A stretch of DNA of 64,000 nt, from contig LWDM01000023.1 in the NCBI GenBank assembly GCA_002083525.1, positions 189,693 to 253,692 of the forward strand, in the 5' to 3' direction. Source of the DNA: Proteobacteria bacterium SG_bin9. Lineage in GTDB: Bacteria; Pseudomonadota; Alphaproteobacteria; Rhizobiales; Xanthobacteraceae. Positions within the stretch are counted from its first letter, which is position 1. Every line of letters starts with the position of its first letter. The position numbers and the translations under genes are program-made. The notes beneath the pieces are model-generated. The model was given only the letters and a program-made list of their open reading frames with translations. It had not been told where the DNA came from and ran no database searches. Of the stretch, positions 1 to 8,240 are shown in pieces.

Positions 1-967
1 CGGCGATGATCGCATCGCCGATCACATGGATGCCGGGCACCAGCGATGACTCGAACGTCGTCGCGTCAACCGGGCACCAGCCGGTGTTGTTGGCAACACC
101 GGCGACCTCGGCGATACGCCCCGCCTTCTGCGGCGGAATGACGTTCACGACTTTACCGGTATGCGAAGCGAAGTCGGTCTTCAGCGTCAGCGTTGCGGGA
201 TCGACCGACGTCACCTTGCCGCCCTGCGACAATCCCACCCATTCGAGATGGTCGGGATAAAGCTGCTTCCATGCAGACTGGAACAGCCGCTGCTTCGAGA
301 ACTGATCCTTGGCATCGAGTACGATCAGCTTCGACTTCGGCTTCTTCTCCTTCAGATAATGCGCAATCAGGCTGGCGCGCTCGTAAGGTCCCGGGGGACA
401 GCGATAGGGATTGGCTGGCACCGACATCACCACCGTGCCGCCGTCTTCCAGCGCTTCGAGTTGCTTGCGCAGCAGCAGCGTCTGCTCGCCGGCGCGCCAG
501 GCATGCGGCATCGTCGCGGATGCCGCCTCGTTGTAACCTGGCAAGCCGTCCCAGCGCAGATCGATACCCGGCGAGAGGACTAGCCGGTCATACGGCAGCG
601 TAACGCCGTCGTTCAGGCGCACGGTGCGGTTTGTCGCATTCACGCCTGTCGCCGCCCCGATCACGACGTTGATGCCGCCGGAGCGGACCTTTGCGTAACC
701 GAACTGCTGCGCGGGCATCTCGCGGAGGCCCGCGATCACGAGGTTGCTGAACGGGCACGCAGTGAACGTGGCGTTCGCCTCGACCAGCGTCACCTGCGCC
801 TTCGGCGCGAGCTGCTTGATCGTGCGCGCGGCGCTGACGCCGCCGAAGCCGCCGCCGATCACGACAACCCGCGGCGCGGCCTGCGCAATCGCGGGCGCGG
901 ACATCAGCGTCATCGCGCCGAGCGCGGTTACGCCCTGCAACAGTTGACGGCGAGTGTGATGAGCCAT
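1..967 (-). CDS. fccB: FccB-like sulfide dehydrogenase flavoprotein (partial, C-terminus outside window)
   Basis: The start (ATG at 967, GGAGGCGAGG just upstream) is inside the window, and the frame stays open to the left edge, giving about 322 residues of a protein of usually 400-430. It begins with a Tat-type signal (TRRQLLQG, hydrophobic stretch, AIAQA cleavage region), then a Rossmann FAD motif VVVIGGGFGGVSAA. It continues with ACPFSNLVIAG and NPYRCPPGPYERA, the segment that carries one redox Cys in flavocytochrome c sulfide dehydrogenases, and the second FAD motif GIHVIGDAI. Family role: periplasmic sulfide oxidation, passing electrons to a cytochrome c. The small cytochrome gene ends only 9 bp upstream, as expected for fccAB. 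Because the pair follows iorAB, it might instead serve electron transfer from that enzyme. The substrate is not proven by sequence. Confidence 0.85.
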   Translation of the reverse strand, partial: MAHHTRRQLLQGVTALGAMTLMSAPAIAQAAPRVVVIGGGFGGVSAARTIKQLAPKAQVTLVEANATFTACPFSNLVIAGLREMPAQQFGYAKVRSGGINVVIGAATGVNATNRTVRLNDGVTLPYDRLVLSPGIDLRWDGLPGYNEAASATMPHAWRAGEQTLLLRKQLEALEDGGTVVMSVPANPYRCPPGPYERASLIAHYLKEKKPKSKLIVLDAKDQFSKQRLFQSAWKQLYPDHLEWVGLSQGGKVTSVDPATLTLKTDFASHTGKVVNVIPPQKAGRIAEVAGVANNTGWCPVDATTFESSLVPGIHVIGDAIIA

Positions 968-976
968 CCTCGCCTC

Positions 977-1264
977 CTACTTCTGCTGCGCGAGCCAGGC
1001 CGCGATCGGCTTCAGCTCGTCGTCAGTGAAGCCCTTGGCAATACGGTCCATCACAGTCGCCGGCTGTTTGCCCGCGCGGAAAGCGGCCATCGCCGCCATG
1101 ATCTCGTCCGCAGTGCGGCCACGGATCGGCGGCACCGGCGTTTCCGCCGCAGCGTTGACGGCATGACAACCCGAACACGAGGATGCGCCCGGCGGAGGCT
1201 CATCCGCGCGTGCGGTGGAGATACTCAGGAGCGCCGCCAGGACGGCAGCGGACGCAACTTTCAT
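977..1264 (-). CDS. fccA: small monohaem cytochrome c (FccA-like)
   Basis: A 95-residue protein with an N-terminal signal peptide (MKVASAAVLAALLSISTARA) and a single haem-binding CSGCH motif at residues 30-34. A methionine-containing tail follows (TVMDRIAKGFTDDELKPIAAWLAQQ), typical of class I cytochromes, with a Met as likely sixth ligand. It is periplasmic and accepts single electrons. The first in-frame methionine that gives a signal peptide is used as start; a longer reading frame upstream overlaps iorB and is discarded. It sits 50 bp after iorB and 9 bp before fccB, so it is probably co-transcribed with both. It could be the electron acceptor of either the flavoprotein or the molybdenum enzyme. 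The FccA name rests on context only. Confidence 0.82.
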   Translation of the reverse strand: MKVASAAVLAALLSISTARADEPPPGASSCSGCHAVNAAAETPVPPIRGRTADEIMAAMAAFRAGKQPATVMDRIAKGFTDDELKPIAAWLAQQK

Positions 1265-1314
1265 CTGGTTCGTCCGAAGTGGAAGCGGCGGCCTGGAGGC
1301 CGCCGCTCTCGCGC

Positions 1315-3492
1315 TCAGGCGATTTCGAGGTTGTGGTTCTTCAGCGGCACCGAGCGCACGCGCTTGCCGGTGGCCGCCGCGTAGGCGTTGAGGATCGCCG
1401 GCGCGGCGACAAGGATCGTGGGTTCGCCGACGCCACCCCAGAAGCCGCCGGACGGCATGATGATCGATTCCACCTTCGGCATCTCCGCGATGCGCAGAGA
1501 GTTGTACGTGTCGAAGTTGGTCTGCTCGATCGCGCCGTCCTTGACAGTGCACTCGCCGTAGAACACCGCCGACAATCCGTAGACGAAGGAGCCGGCGATC
1601 TGCCGGTCGATCTGCGCCGGATTGACCGCGTAGCCCGGGTCGGTCGCCGCGACGATCCGGTGCACCTTGATCTTGTTGCCCTCGACCGAGACCTCGGCCG
1701 CACCGGCAACGTAGCTGCCGAACGCCATCATTTGCGACAGACCGCGGAACACGCCCTTCTCCGCCGGCTTGCTCCAGCCGATGCCTTCCGCCGCTGCATT
1801 GAGCACAGCGAGATGCTTCGGATGGTTGGTCATCAGTTTGCGGCGGAACTCAAGCGGATCCTGGCCAGCTGCCGCGGCGAGCTCGTCCATGAAGCACTCG
1901 AGGTAGATCGCGTTCTGGTTGACGTTCACGCCGCGCCAGAAGCCTGCCCAGACGTGCGGGTTGCGCATCGCGTGATCGATCAACAGGTTCGGGACGGTAT
2001 AACCGAACGCCGTTTCGCCGCGCGGGTTGAGACCCTGGAACACAACCGGATCGCGGCCATTGGCCTCGAGCCGCTGCGGCGCAACCGTGTTGAGGATCGA
2101 CTGGCCGGAGATGCGCATGTGCAGACCGGTCAGGTTATTGCTAGCGTCGAACGTCCCGACGAGCTTGCACTGGGTCGTCGGGTGATAACGGCCCTGGGTC
2201 ATGTCCTCTTCGCGCGACCACTGCAGCTTGATCGGCGTGCCGGGCATTTCCTTGGCGATCAACACCGCCTGCCGCACCCAGTCCTGGCTTGCGCCGCGCC
2301 GGCCGAAGCCGCCGCCGAGCAGCATCTTGTGGAATTCGCACTTCTCCGCCGGATGCCCCGACGCAGCGAGCACGGCGGCAAATGCCGCTTCACCGTTCTG
2401 CGTGCCGCCCCAGACCTCGCACTTGTCGGCCGTATAGAGCGCGGTCGCGTTCATCGGCTCCATTGGCGCGTGGTTCTGGTACGGATAGGAGTAAACGGCT
2501 TCTACCTTCTTCGCGGCGCTGGCGATCGCGGCTTTGATGTCGCCGTTCGAGTTACCGACGAACGCCTGCTCGGCGGTGAGGCCCTCTTCCAGCACCTTGG
2601 CGATCGACGCAGTCGTCACCTTGGCGTTCTCGCCGCCATCCCAAACAATCGGCAGATCGTCGAGCGCCGTCTTGGCGGTCCACCATGAATCGGCAACCAC
2701 GGCGACGGCATTGTCGCCGACCTGCACGACCTTTTTGACACCCTTGACGTTCGCGATCTTTGCGGCGTCGAAGCTCTTCAGCTTGCCGCCATGCACGGGG
2801 CTTGCCTTGATTGCCGCGAGCAGCATGCCGGGCATCTTGAAGTCCGAACCGTACATGGCCTTGCCGACAACCTTCTCGGCTGTGTCGAGGCGCTTCACCG
2901 GCTTGCCGACGATTTTCCAATCCTTCGGATCCTTGAGCTTGATGTCCTTCGGCACTTCGAGCTTGGCGGCGGCTTCCGCCACCTTGCCGTAGGTGGTCTT
3001 GCGGCCCGAGGCCGTGTGCGTGATGACGCTGTTCGCAACCGTGCACTCGGACGGATTGACCTTCCACTCGTTGGCCGCCGCCTGGATCAGCATCTGCCGC
3101 GCCGCTGCACCGCCCTGCCGCACATATTCATGCGACTCACGGATGCCGCGGCTGCCACCAGTCGAAAAATCACCCCACGCGCGCTTGCGCTTCACGCTTT
3201 CGCCGGGCGTCGGATATTCCGTCGTGACCTTCGACCAGTCGCACTCCAGCTCTTCAGCAACGAGTTGCGCCAGACCGGTGAGCGAGCCCTGGCCCATTTC
3301 GGTGCGGGCGATGCGGATGACAACGGTGTCGTCCGGTTTAACCACGACCCAGACGCCGAGCTCAGGCACGCCGCCCTGCGCTTGCGCGGGCGCCGCACCG
3401 AACGGCAGATCGAGACCGATTGCGAGCGCGCCGCCGAAAGCGGTGCTGCCCAGAACGAAAGCGCGGCGGTTCATGTTCGGAACGATGTTCAT
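1315..3492 (-). CDS. iorB: IorB-type molybdenum hydroxylase large subunit (xanthine dehydrogenase family)
   Basis: A 725-residue molybdopterin-binding subunit related to isoquinoline 1-oxidoreductase beta and membrane-associated aldehyde dehydrogenases. The start at 3492 has a GGGAGGG ribosome site, and the protein opens with a Tat signal (MNRRAFVLGS, then AAPAQAQ), so the complex is periplasmic. Visible landmarks are EMGQGSLTGLAQLVAEEL near residue 80, MLLGGGFGRRGASQDW mid-protein, and GVGEP near the C-terminus, where the Glu (about residue 690) is the catalytic base of the family. It hydroxylates an aldehyde or N-heterocycle using water, with electrons leaving through the 2Fe-2S partner encoded 13 bp upstream. 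The downstream cytochrome c is a plausible acceptor. The exact substrate cannot be read from the sequence. Confidence 0.9.
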   Translation of the reverse strand: MNIVPNMNRRAFVLGSTAFGGALAIGLDLPFGAAPAQAQGGVPELGVWVVVKPDDTVVIRIARTEMGQGSLTGLAQLVAEELECDWSKVTTEYPTPGESVKRKRAWGDFSTGGSRGIRESHEYVRQGGAAARQMLIQAAANEWKVNPSECTVANSVITHTASGRKTTYGKVAEAAAKLEVPKDIKLKDPKDWKIVGKPVKRLDTAEKVVGKAMYGSDFKMPGMLLAAIKASPVHGGKLKSFDAAKIANVKGVKKVVQVGDNAVAVVADSWWTAKTALDDLPIVWDGGENAKVTTASIAKVLEEGLTAEQAFVGNSNGDIKAAIASAAKKVEAVYSYPYQNHAPMEPMNATALYTADKCEVWGGTQNGEAAFAAVLAASGHPAEKCEFHKMLLGGGFGRRGASQDWVRQAVLIAKEMPGTPIKLQWSREEDMTQGRYHPTTQCKLVGTFDASNNLTGLHMRISGQSILNTVAPQRLEANGRDPVVFQGLNPRGETAFGYTVPNLLIDHAMRNPHVWAGFWRGVNVNQNAIYLECFMDELAAAAGQDPLEFRRKLMTNHPKHLAVLNAAAEGIGWSKPAEKGVFRGLSQMMAFGSYVAGAAEVSVEGNKIKVHRIVAATDPGYAVNPAQIDRQIAGSFVYGLSAVFYGECTVKDGAIEQTNFDTYNSLRIAEMPKVESIIMPSGGFWGGVGEPTILVAAPAILNAYAAATGKRVRSVPLKNHNLEIA

Positions 3493-3505
3493 GATGCCCT
3501 CCCGA

Positions 3506-3955
3506 TCAGGCTTTGGCCGCGGCATGGATCGCCGCGCGCACTTGCTGGAAGGTGCCGCACCGGCAGATGTTGGTGATCGCCTCGTTGATGTCGGCATCGG
3601 TCGGCTTGGGCTTGTTCTTGAGGAGATCCGCCACGGCCATGATCATGCCGGACTGGCAGTAGCCGCACTGCGGCACGTCATTGTCGATCCAGGCCTGCTG
3701 CACCTTGGTCAGCACGCCGCCCGCGGCGAGGCCTTCGATTGTGACGATTTTCTTGCCAGCCGCTTCGCTCACGGGGAACGAGCAGGACCGGGTGGCAACA
3801 CCGTCGACGTGAACCGTGCAAGCGCCGCACTGAGCGATACCGCAGCCATATTTCGTTCCCGTCAGGCCGACGTTTTCGCGGATCGCCCACAAAAGCGGCA
3901 TGTTGGGATCGACATCGACGTCGAAATCTTTTCCGTTCACGTTGAGACGTGCCAT
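3506..3955 (-). CDS. iorA: IorA-type 2Fe-2S subunit of molybdenum hydroxylase
   Basis: A 149-residue protein with both iron-sulfur domains of the xanthine dehydrogenase small-subunit family. The N-terminal plant-ferredoxin type cluster uses C38, C43, C46 and C58 (YGCGIAQCGACTVHVDG). The C-terminal helical domain has CGYCQSGM (C97, C100) and CRCG (C131, C133). It relays electrons from the molybdenum site in IorB to an external acceptor. There is no signal peptide, so export would be by hitch-hiking with Tat-targeted IorB, as is known for related complexes. It is first gene of the iorAB-cytochrome-fccB unit, with 13 bp before iorB. No FAD-binding middle subunit is present, which fits a cytochrome-linked rather than NAD-linked enzyme. 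Confidence 0.92.
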   Translation of the reverse strand: MARLNVNGKDFDVDVDPNMPLLWAIRENVGLTGTKYGCGIAQCGACTVHVDGVATRSCSFPVSEAAGKKIVTIEGLAAGGVLTKVQQAWIDNDVPQCGYCQSGMIMAVADLLKNKPKPTDADINEAITNICRCGTFQQVRAAIHAAAKA

Positions 3956-3980
3956 CTGCTCTTGCTCCCAAGGTCTGATT

Positions 3981-3990
3981 GTTCGCGAAC
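3981..3990. promoter_or_regulatory. perfect 10-bp palindrome upstream of iorA
   Basis: GTTCGCGAAC lies 26 bp upstream of the iorA start and is fully self-complementary. A second palindrome, GGAATATTCC, is at 4060-4069 in the same 254-bp gene-free stretch. Both are operator-sized, but no regulator gene is adjacent. The rest of 3956-4168 shows nothing else that I can support. Confidence 0.35.
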
Positions 3991-4168
3991 CGCTTACGGC
4001 GGGGCGACCGGCATGATCGAGTCGAATTTAGACCCGTTCCAATCAACAATCCTAGACGGGGAATATTCCAGACGCATGGAGCGCGCATCACAGTTGCGTG
4101 CGCGCGCTCCGACTTGATGACATTTTGACGCGCTTTCGCGCTGAACAAGCTTGCCGCAGCGCAAAAAC

Positions 4169-4196
4169 GCCGAGGCCGTTCACGAGCGGCCTCGGC
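4169..4196 (-). terminator. intrinsic terminator of the cupin gene
   Basis: There is a perfect 10-bp stem (GCCGAGGCCG / CGGCCTCGGC) with an 8-base loop. Read on the minus strand it is followed at once by GTTTTTGC, a short T-run. It starts 13 bp after the stop of the minus-strand cupin gene at 4210, which is the geometry of a rho-independent terminator. Confidence 0.8.
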
Positions 4197-4209
4197 AGCT
4201 AGCTGGCGG

Positions 4210-4596
4210 CTAGCCCTTCACCTTCTCGATCATGTGATTGATCACTTCGCTGTGCTTGTGCTGCGGGCTGAACATGATGATCTCGGCGTCCGCATCGACC
4301 TTCACGTTATGTCCCGGTGGCCAGTAGAACAGATCATGGGCCTTGACCGTCTCCTGCACGCCGTTCTTGTCTGTCGTGGTCAGCTGGCCGTTCAGAACGA
4401 AGCCCCAGTGCGGGCATTGGCAAAGATTGCCTTCCAGACCCTGAAAGAGCGGCGTCGTATCGACGCCGGCCGAGAGCGTGAAATATTCGGCGCTGATCTT
4501 ACCCGACCCATTCATGTCACCGAACTCCGTCTGCTGACGAATCACGGCGCCGGGAATGCTCATCTTGACGTCGACGTTCTGTTTCGAAATCCGCAT
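4210..4596 (-). CDS. single-domain cupin protein
   Basis: A 128-residue protein. The start at 4596 is chosen because AGGAGG lies 5-6 bases upstream; an earlier ATG adds 12 residues without a ribosome site. It is a small beta-barrel with the cupin pattern GNLCQCPHWGFVLNGQL, then DLFYWPPGHNVKVDAD and a His-rich end (FSPQHKHSEVINHM). It has no signal peptide, so it is cytoplasmic. It may bind a metal or a small ligand; no specific reaction can be assigned. It lies 43 bp after the methyltransferase on the same strand and is followed by a clear terminator, so it is the last gene of a small operon. Confidence 0.75.
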   Translation of the reverse strand: MRISKQNVDVKMSIPGAVIRQQTEFGDMNGSGKISAEYFTLSAGVDTTPLFQGLEGNLCQCPHWGFVLNGQLTTTDKNGVQETVKAHDLFYWPPGHNVKVDADAEIIMFSPQHKHSEVINHMIEKVKG

Positions 4597-4639
4597 CTGA
4601 TCCTCCTGTGGCGTGGATAGAGTGGTGCTCACCTGGTTT

Positions 4640-5491
4640 TCACTGCTTCGTAATCACGACCTCGAGATACTCGCTCGGCACCACCATCGAGCCGTCGTCC
4701 GCGCGATTGAACCGCTGAATGAGAGTCAAGAGATCGCGGGTGAGCGCATCCTGCCTCGCAGGCTCGAGCGCCCCGAAAGTCTTCAGGACCGGGCCGTAAT
4801 AGGTCTTGAAGACGTCGAGCCAGTGCTCCGGCGAGCGATAACGGAACACGAAGTTGCGCTGCGCCGATTTGATCGACGCGGCGTACGGATCGAACATCTC
4901 AGCGATGCGCGCGCGGGTGCCCCAGAGCGCCGGCGATTTCGCCCCCGGAGGCGGCGGAACAAACTGCCCGATGGTCTTGAAGACCTGGCCGATGAAGCCT
5001 TCCGGCGTCCAGTTGGCCATCCCGATCTTGCCGCCGCGACCACAGACACGAACGAGTTCAGCCGCCGCCCGATCCTGATCCGGCGTGAACATCACGCCGA
5101 AGGTGGAGACGACGACATCGAAGCTTCCGTCGGCAAATGGCAGAGCTTCGGCGTCTGCCTCACGGAACGTCATCGGCAGCCGTTCGGCGTCCGCACGTTC
5201 ACGCGCGCGATCGAGCAAGGACGGTACGTAGTCGGTCGCGACGACATCGCACCAGCGGCGCGCGGCCGCGAGCGAGACGTTACCGTTGCCGGCGGCGACG
5301 TCGAGAACCGTTTGCCCCGCCCGCAGGTCGAGCGCTTCGCAAAGCTCCTCGCCCACGATCTGAAGCGTTGTGCCGACGATTGCATAGTCGCCCGACGACC
5401 AGGCGCCTTGCTGGCGGACTTTGACCGCGCTGATATCAATCGCAACCGGTGCGGTCTCCGGACGAATTGCAGATGCAGTAGCTGATGACAC
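4640..5491 (-). CDS. class I SAM-dependent methyltransferase
   Basis: About 283 residues when started at the GTG at 5491, which has AAGGAG six bases upstream. A TTG 45 bp further up would lie inside a hairpin and is unlikely. SAM-binding motif I is VLDVAAGNGNVSLAAARR, motif II is DVVATDYVPSLLDRAR, and the post-motif segment is ADAEALPFADGSFDVVVSTFGVMF, all typical of UbiE/Methyltransf_11/25 proteins. The acceptor is unknown: it could be a small metabolite or quinone-like compound. It is probably transcribed with the downstream cupin (43 bp). No membrane segment or signal is seen. Confidence 0.8.
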   Translation of the reverse strand: MSSATASAIRPETAPVAIDISAVKVRQQGAWSSGDYAIVGTTLQIVGEELCEALDLRAGQTVLDVAAGNGNVSLAAARRWCDVVATDYVPSLLDRARERADAERLPMTFREADAEALPFADGSFDVVVSTFGVMFTPDQDRAAAELVRVCGRGGKIGMANWTPEGFIGQVFKTIGQFVPPPPGAKSPALWGTRARIAEMFDPYAASIKSAQRNFVFRYRSPEHWLDVFKTYYGPVLKTFGALEPARQDALTRDLLTLIQRFNRADDGSMVVPSEYLEVVITKQ

Positions 5492-5532
5492 GGAAGTCTC
5501 CTTCGTTGGATTGGTGGTTTTGGGGGACGTGA

Positions 5533-5562
5533 GCAACTCGCCGACTAGACGCGGCGAGTTGC
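5533..5562 (-). terminator. strong hairpin between secreted protein and methyltransferase genes
   Basis: Perfect 11-bp arms (GCAACTCGCCG / CGGCGAGTTGC) enclose an 8-base loop, 18 bp after the stop of the gene at 5581. No T-run follows on the minus strand, so it may be a partial terminator or an mRNA 3'-end stabiliser. Confidence 0.5.
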
Positions 5563-5580
5563 CTGACCGGATTTCGATCG

Positions 5581-6123
5581 CTACCGGTTCTTGCGGTTCG
5601 AATCCGGTTTGTTCGCATTGGTCGCGTTGGAGTCGCGCTGAAGCGGGACGCCCTGCGCCTTCGGCGCCGTGGTGTTTGCCAGCAGCTTGATGCTGCCGGG
5701 CTTGTCGCCCGCCGGCGCGTTGCCAACCGTTACCGGCGCACCCGGCCCAGGCCGGACCGATCCCGCAGGTTTCGTCGAACCCGTCGCAGGCGCGTTTCCG
5801 AGCACGCTGCTGATGAGGCGCGGCCCCTTGATCGACGGCTTGCCCGTCCGGCGATCTTCACCCGGTCCAGTTCCTATGCACTGCCGTGTTCTTGCGCTGC
5901 ACGTGAAGCAGGTGACGGGAGAGCAGCCGGTGAGACTTCCGTCGTTCGCAGTGGTGTAGTTGCATCCCGGCGTGCGATCGCAAGCGGCCACGACGGCCCC
6001 GATCGGAGCGGCGGCCGACGGCGTGACCGCAAGGAACACCGCGGCGCATGCCGTCGCGAGGCCAGCCGCCGCGGATTTCGACGCGAAAAATGCATAAGTT
6101 CCTGTTTTAGCTAAACTAAACAT
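5581..6123 (-). CDS. secreted Cys-containing hypothetical protein
   Basis: A 180-residue protein started at 6123, with GGAGG 9 bases upstream. It has a signal peptide (FFASKSAAAGLATACAAVFL then TPSAAAPIG). A small Cys-rich segment follows (about residues 48-85, with six cysteines: CDRTPGCNY, GCSPVTCFTCSARTRQC), probably disulfide-bonded in the periplasm. The tail is low-complexity, rich in Pro, Gly, Asn and Ala, and ends in basic residues (NKPDSNRKNR). I do not recognise a named family. It is divergent from the SARP/TPR regulator across a 57-bp gap, so that regulator may control it. Confidence 0.65.
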   Translation of the reverse strand: MFSLAKTGTYAFFASKSAAAGLATACAAVFLAVTPSAAAPIGAVVAACDRTPGCNYTTANDGSLTGCSPVTCFTCSARTRQCIGTGPGEDRRTGKPSIKGPRLISSVLGNAPATGSTKPAGSVRPGPGAPVTVGNAPAGDKPGSIKLLANTTAPKAQGVPLQRDSNATNANKPDSNRKNR

Positions 6124-6167
6124 GCTGCTATCCTCCATTTTTGCGTCCCTCGACGCCTGACGCCAAA

Positions 6168-6177
6168 CTAGCGCTAG
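6168..6177. promoter_or_regulatory. palindrome in the short divergent promoter
   Basis: CTAGCGCTAG is a perfect 10-bp palindrome in the 57-bp gap between the secreted-protein gene and the SARP/TPR regulator. It is the only symmetric element there and is a candidate operator. Confidence 0.3.
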
Positions 6178-6180
6178 GCC

Positions 6181-8226
6181 GTGGAAACGAGCGTGGGAGC
6201 CGGAGTGGAAAAGGCCGTGGAATCGCACAGCCCTAGGTACGGCAGCACTACGCTGCACCTCCGCCTGCTCGGGCCGATGACCGTCATCCGCGACGGCGTC
6301 GCGCTCGCGCTTCCGTCCTCGCGCAAGGTCCGCGCTCTCATCGCTTACCTTGCGGTAGCGCCGCAGGCGGTGTCGCGGAGCCAGCTGTGCGAGCTCCTGT
6401 GGGACGTTCCCGATGATCCGCGCGGAGAGCTGCGTTGGTCGCTCAGCAAGGCGCGCGGCGTCGTCGATCAGCCGGACCTCAAACGCATCGACGCGAGCGG
6501 TGATGCGGTGAAATTCGACGCGACGGATTGTTTTGTCGATGCGGCCGCAATCCGCAAAGCCGCTCAGGAAGGACTCGAAACGCTATCGCTGGAGCAGCTG
6601 CGCGCGCTCGCTGCGCTGTTCGGCGGAGAGTTTCTTGAAGGCCTCGAGATCGATCGCAACCCGGCTTTCAATAGCTGGCTCGTCGCGCAGCGCCGCCGCT
6701 TCCGCGGTTGCCATATTGCCATACTCGAACATCTCGTCCGCAGCGCTCCCGACGACGAGGCCTTTCATCATCTAGAGGCTTGGCTCGATCTTGCGCCGTT
6801 CGACAAGCATGTGCACGAAATGCTCTTGCAAGTCCTGGCGCGGCGCGGCCAACTGCGTGAAGGCGAGGAGCACCTTGCTGCTGCCGTCCAACTCTTCGAG
6901 AGCGACGGTCTCGACTGCACATCCTTGCGGGAAGTCTGGCGCACAGCCAGAGCGCGGTCCGAACGTGCGCCACGTGCGCTTACCGCAGTAACCAAATCGG
7001 ACGCGTCCGACAGCGGCACTGCTACGCCTACGCCGCTCAGCGGCACGCCACGCCGCGCCTCGATCGCCGTGATGCCGTTCACCGGCAGCGGTATCGCACC
7101 GGACGACGCTGCCGATGGCCTTGCCTACGACATCATCACGAGGCTGGCAAAGCTACGAACGCTTTTCGTGATCGCACAAGGCACGGTGTTCGCGTTGCAG
7201 GAGAAAGGTATCGGCCCCGAAGCAGCCGGCCGGATGCTCAACGTGGACTACATCGTCAGCGGCTCACAGCGTCGTCAAGGCGAACGGCTGACGGTCACAG
7301 TCGAACTTTCCGAGACGCGCACCGCTCGCATCGTCTGGGCGGAAGTCTTCAATCAGAAGCTCGACGATGCACTGGTTCTTCTCGACGAGATCGGCAACCG
7401 GATCGTCTCATCGATCGCCAGCGAAATCGAGACCATCGAGCGCAACCGGGCAATCCTGCGCCCGCCCAACTCGCTCGATGCGTGGGACTCCCATCATCGC
7501 GGGCTGTGGCATATGTACCGCTTCAACAAAACGGACAACGACCGGGCCCAACACTTTTTCGAATCGGCCGTACGGCTCGACCCGACGTTCTCACGCGCTT
7601 ATGCGGCTTTGTCGTTCACCCACTGGCAAAATGCATTTCAGGGCTGGGCCAAGCGCGAACAAGAAATCGACCGGGCGTACGAAGCCGCCGGACAAAGTCT
7701 CATGGTGGATGATCGCGATCCTGCCGCGCATTGGGCGATGGGTCGGGCTCTCTGGCTTCGCGGCAGCCACGACCAATCCCTTACGGAGCTCGACCAGGCG
7801 ATCGACTTGAGCCCAAACTTTGCCCAGGCCCACTACACGCTTGCATTCGTTCATGCGCAAACCGGCGACCCGCTTGCCGCGATCTCATCGTCCGACTACT
7901 CGCGTCATCTCAGCCCGTTCGATCCTCTGCTGTTCGGCATGTTCGGAGCGCGCGCCATCGCGCTGGTCCGTCTCGGCCGTTTTGACGAAGCAGCCGAGTG
8001 GGCGGTCAAAGCCGCCGCACGGCCTAACGCTCATGCGCATATTCTGGCGCTGGCCGCTCTTTCGCTCGCGCTGGCCGATCGCGACGATGAAGCGCGCGCC
8101 TTTATCGCTTCAATTCGCAAAACGTTGCCCAACTATGGTTTGAACGACTTTTTCACCGCCTTCCACTTCCCTCAGGATAGCGCAGCTGTCTTCCGGAAAG
8201 GCGCAAAACGGATCGGAATGGGATGA
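6181..8226 (+). CDS. SARP/BTAD-type transcriptional activator with TPR C-terminus
   Basis: Up to 681 residues. The start is uncertain: GTG codons lie at 6181, 6193 and 6205, the last preceded by a GGAG. Residues about 25-110 form a winged-helix DNA-binding region (LHLRLLGPMTVIRDG, RSQLCELLWDVPDDPRGELRW). A bacterial transcriptional activator (BTAD) helical domain follows to about 260. A periplasmic-amylase/TolB-like fold begins at RRASIAVMPFTGSGI (about 290), of the kind found in adenylate-cyclase-like regulators. TPR repeats occupy about 440-640 (for example DPTFSRAYAALSFTHWQNAF and SPNFAQAHYTLAFVHAQTGD). There is no cyclase domain or membrane segment. It is presumably a cytoplasmic activator whose signal is unknown; the divergent secreted protein is the obvious candidate target. 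Confidence 0.82.
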   Translation: METSVGAGVEKAVESHSPRYGSTTLHLRLLGPMTVIRDGVALALPSSRKVRALIAYLAVAPQAVSRSQLCELLWDVPDDPRGELRWSLSKARGVVDQPDLKRIDASGDAVKFDATDCFVDAAAIRKAAQEGLETLSLEQLRALAALFGGEFLEGLEIDRNPAFNSWLVAQRRRFRGCHIAILEHLVRSAPDDEAFHHLEAWLDLAPFDKHVHEMLLQVLARRGQLREGEEHLAAAVQLFESDGLDCTSLREVWRTARARSERAPRALTAVTKSDASDSGTATPTPLSGTPRRASIAVMPFTGSGIAPDDAADGLAYDIITRLAKLRTLFVIAQGTVFALQEKGIGPEAAGRMLNVDYIVSGSQRRQGERLTVTVELSETRTARIVWAEVFNQKLDDALVLLDEIGNRIVSSIASEIETIERNRAILRPPNSLDAWDSHHRGLWHMYRFNKTDNDRAQHFFESAVRLDPTFSRAYAALSFTHWQNAFQGWAKREQEIDRAYEAAGQSLMVDDRDPAAHWAMGRALWLRGSHDQSLTELDQAIDLSPNFAQAHYTLAFVHAQTGDPLAAISSSDYSRHLSPFDPLLFGMFGARAIALVRLGRFDEAAEWAVKAAARPNAHAHILALAALSLALADRDDEARAFIASIRKTLPNYGLNDFFTAFHFPQDSAAVFRKGAKRIGMG

Positions 8227-8240
8227 CGCAATCGTTTCGT

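Noticed and set aside
1183..2688. 501-residue open frame on the plus strand
   Set aside because: Arg/His/Asp-rich translation with no family features, lying antisense to the well-supported iorB gene.
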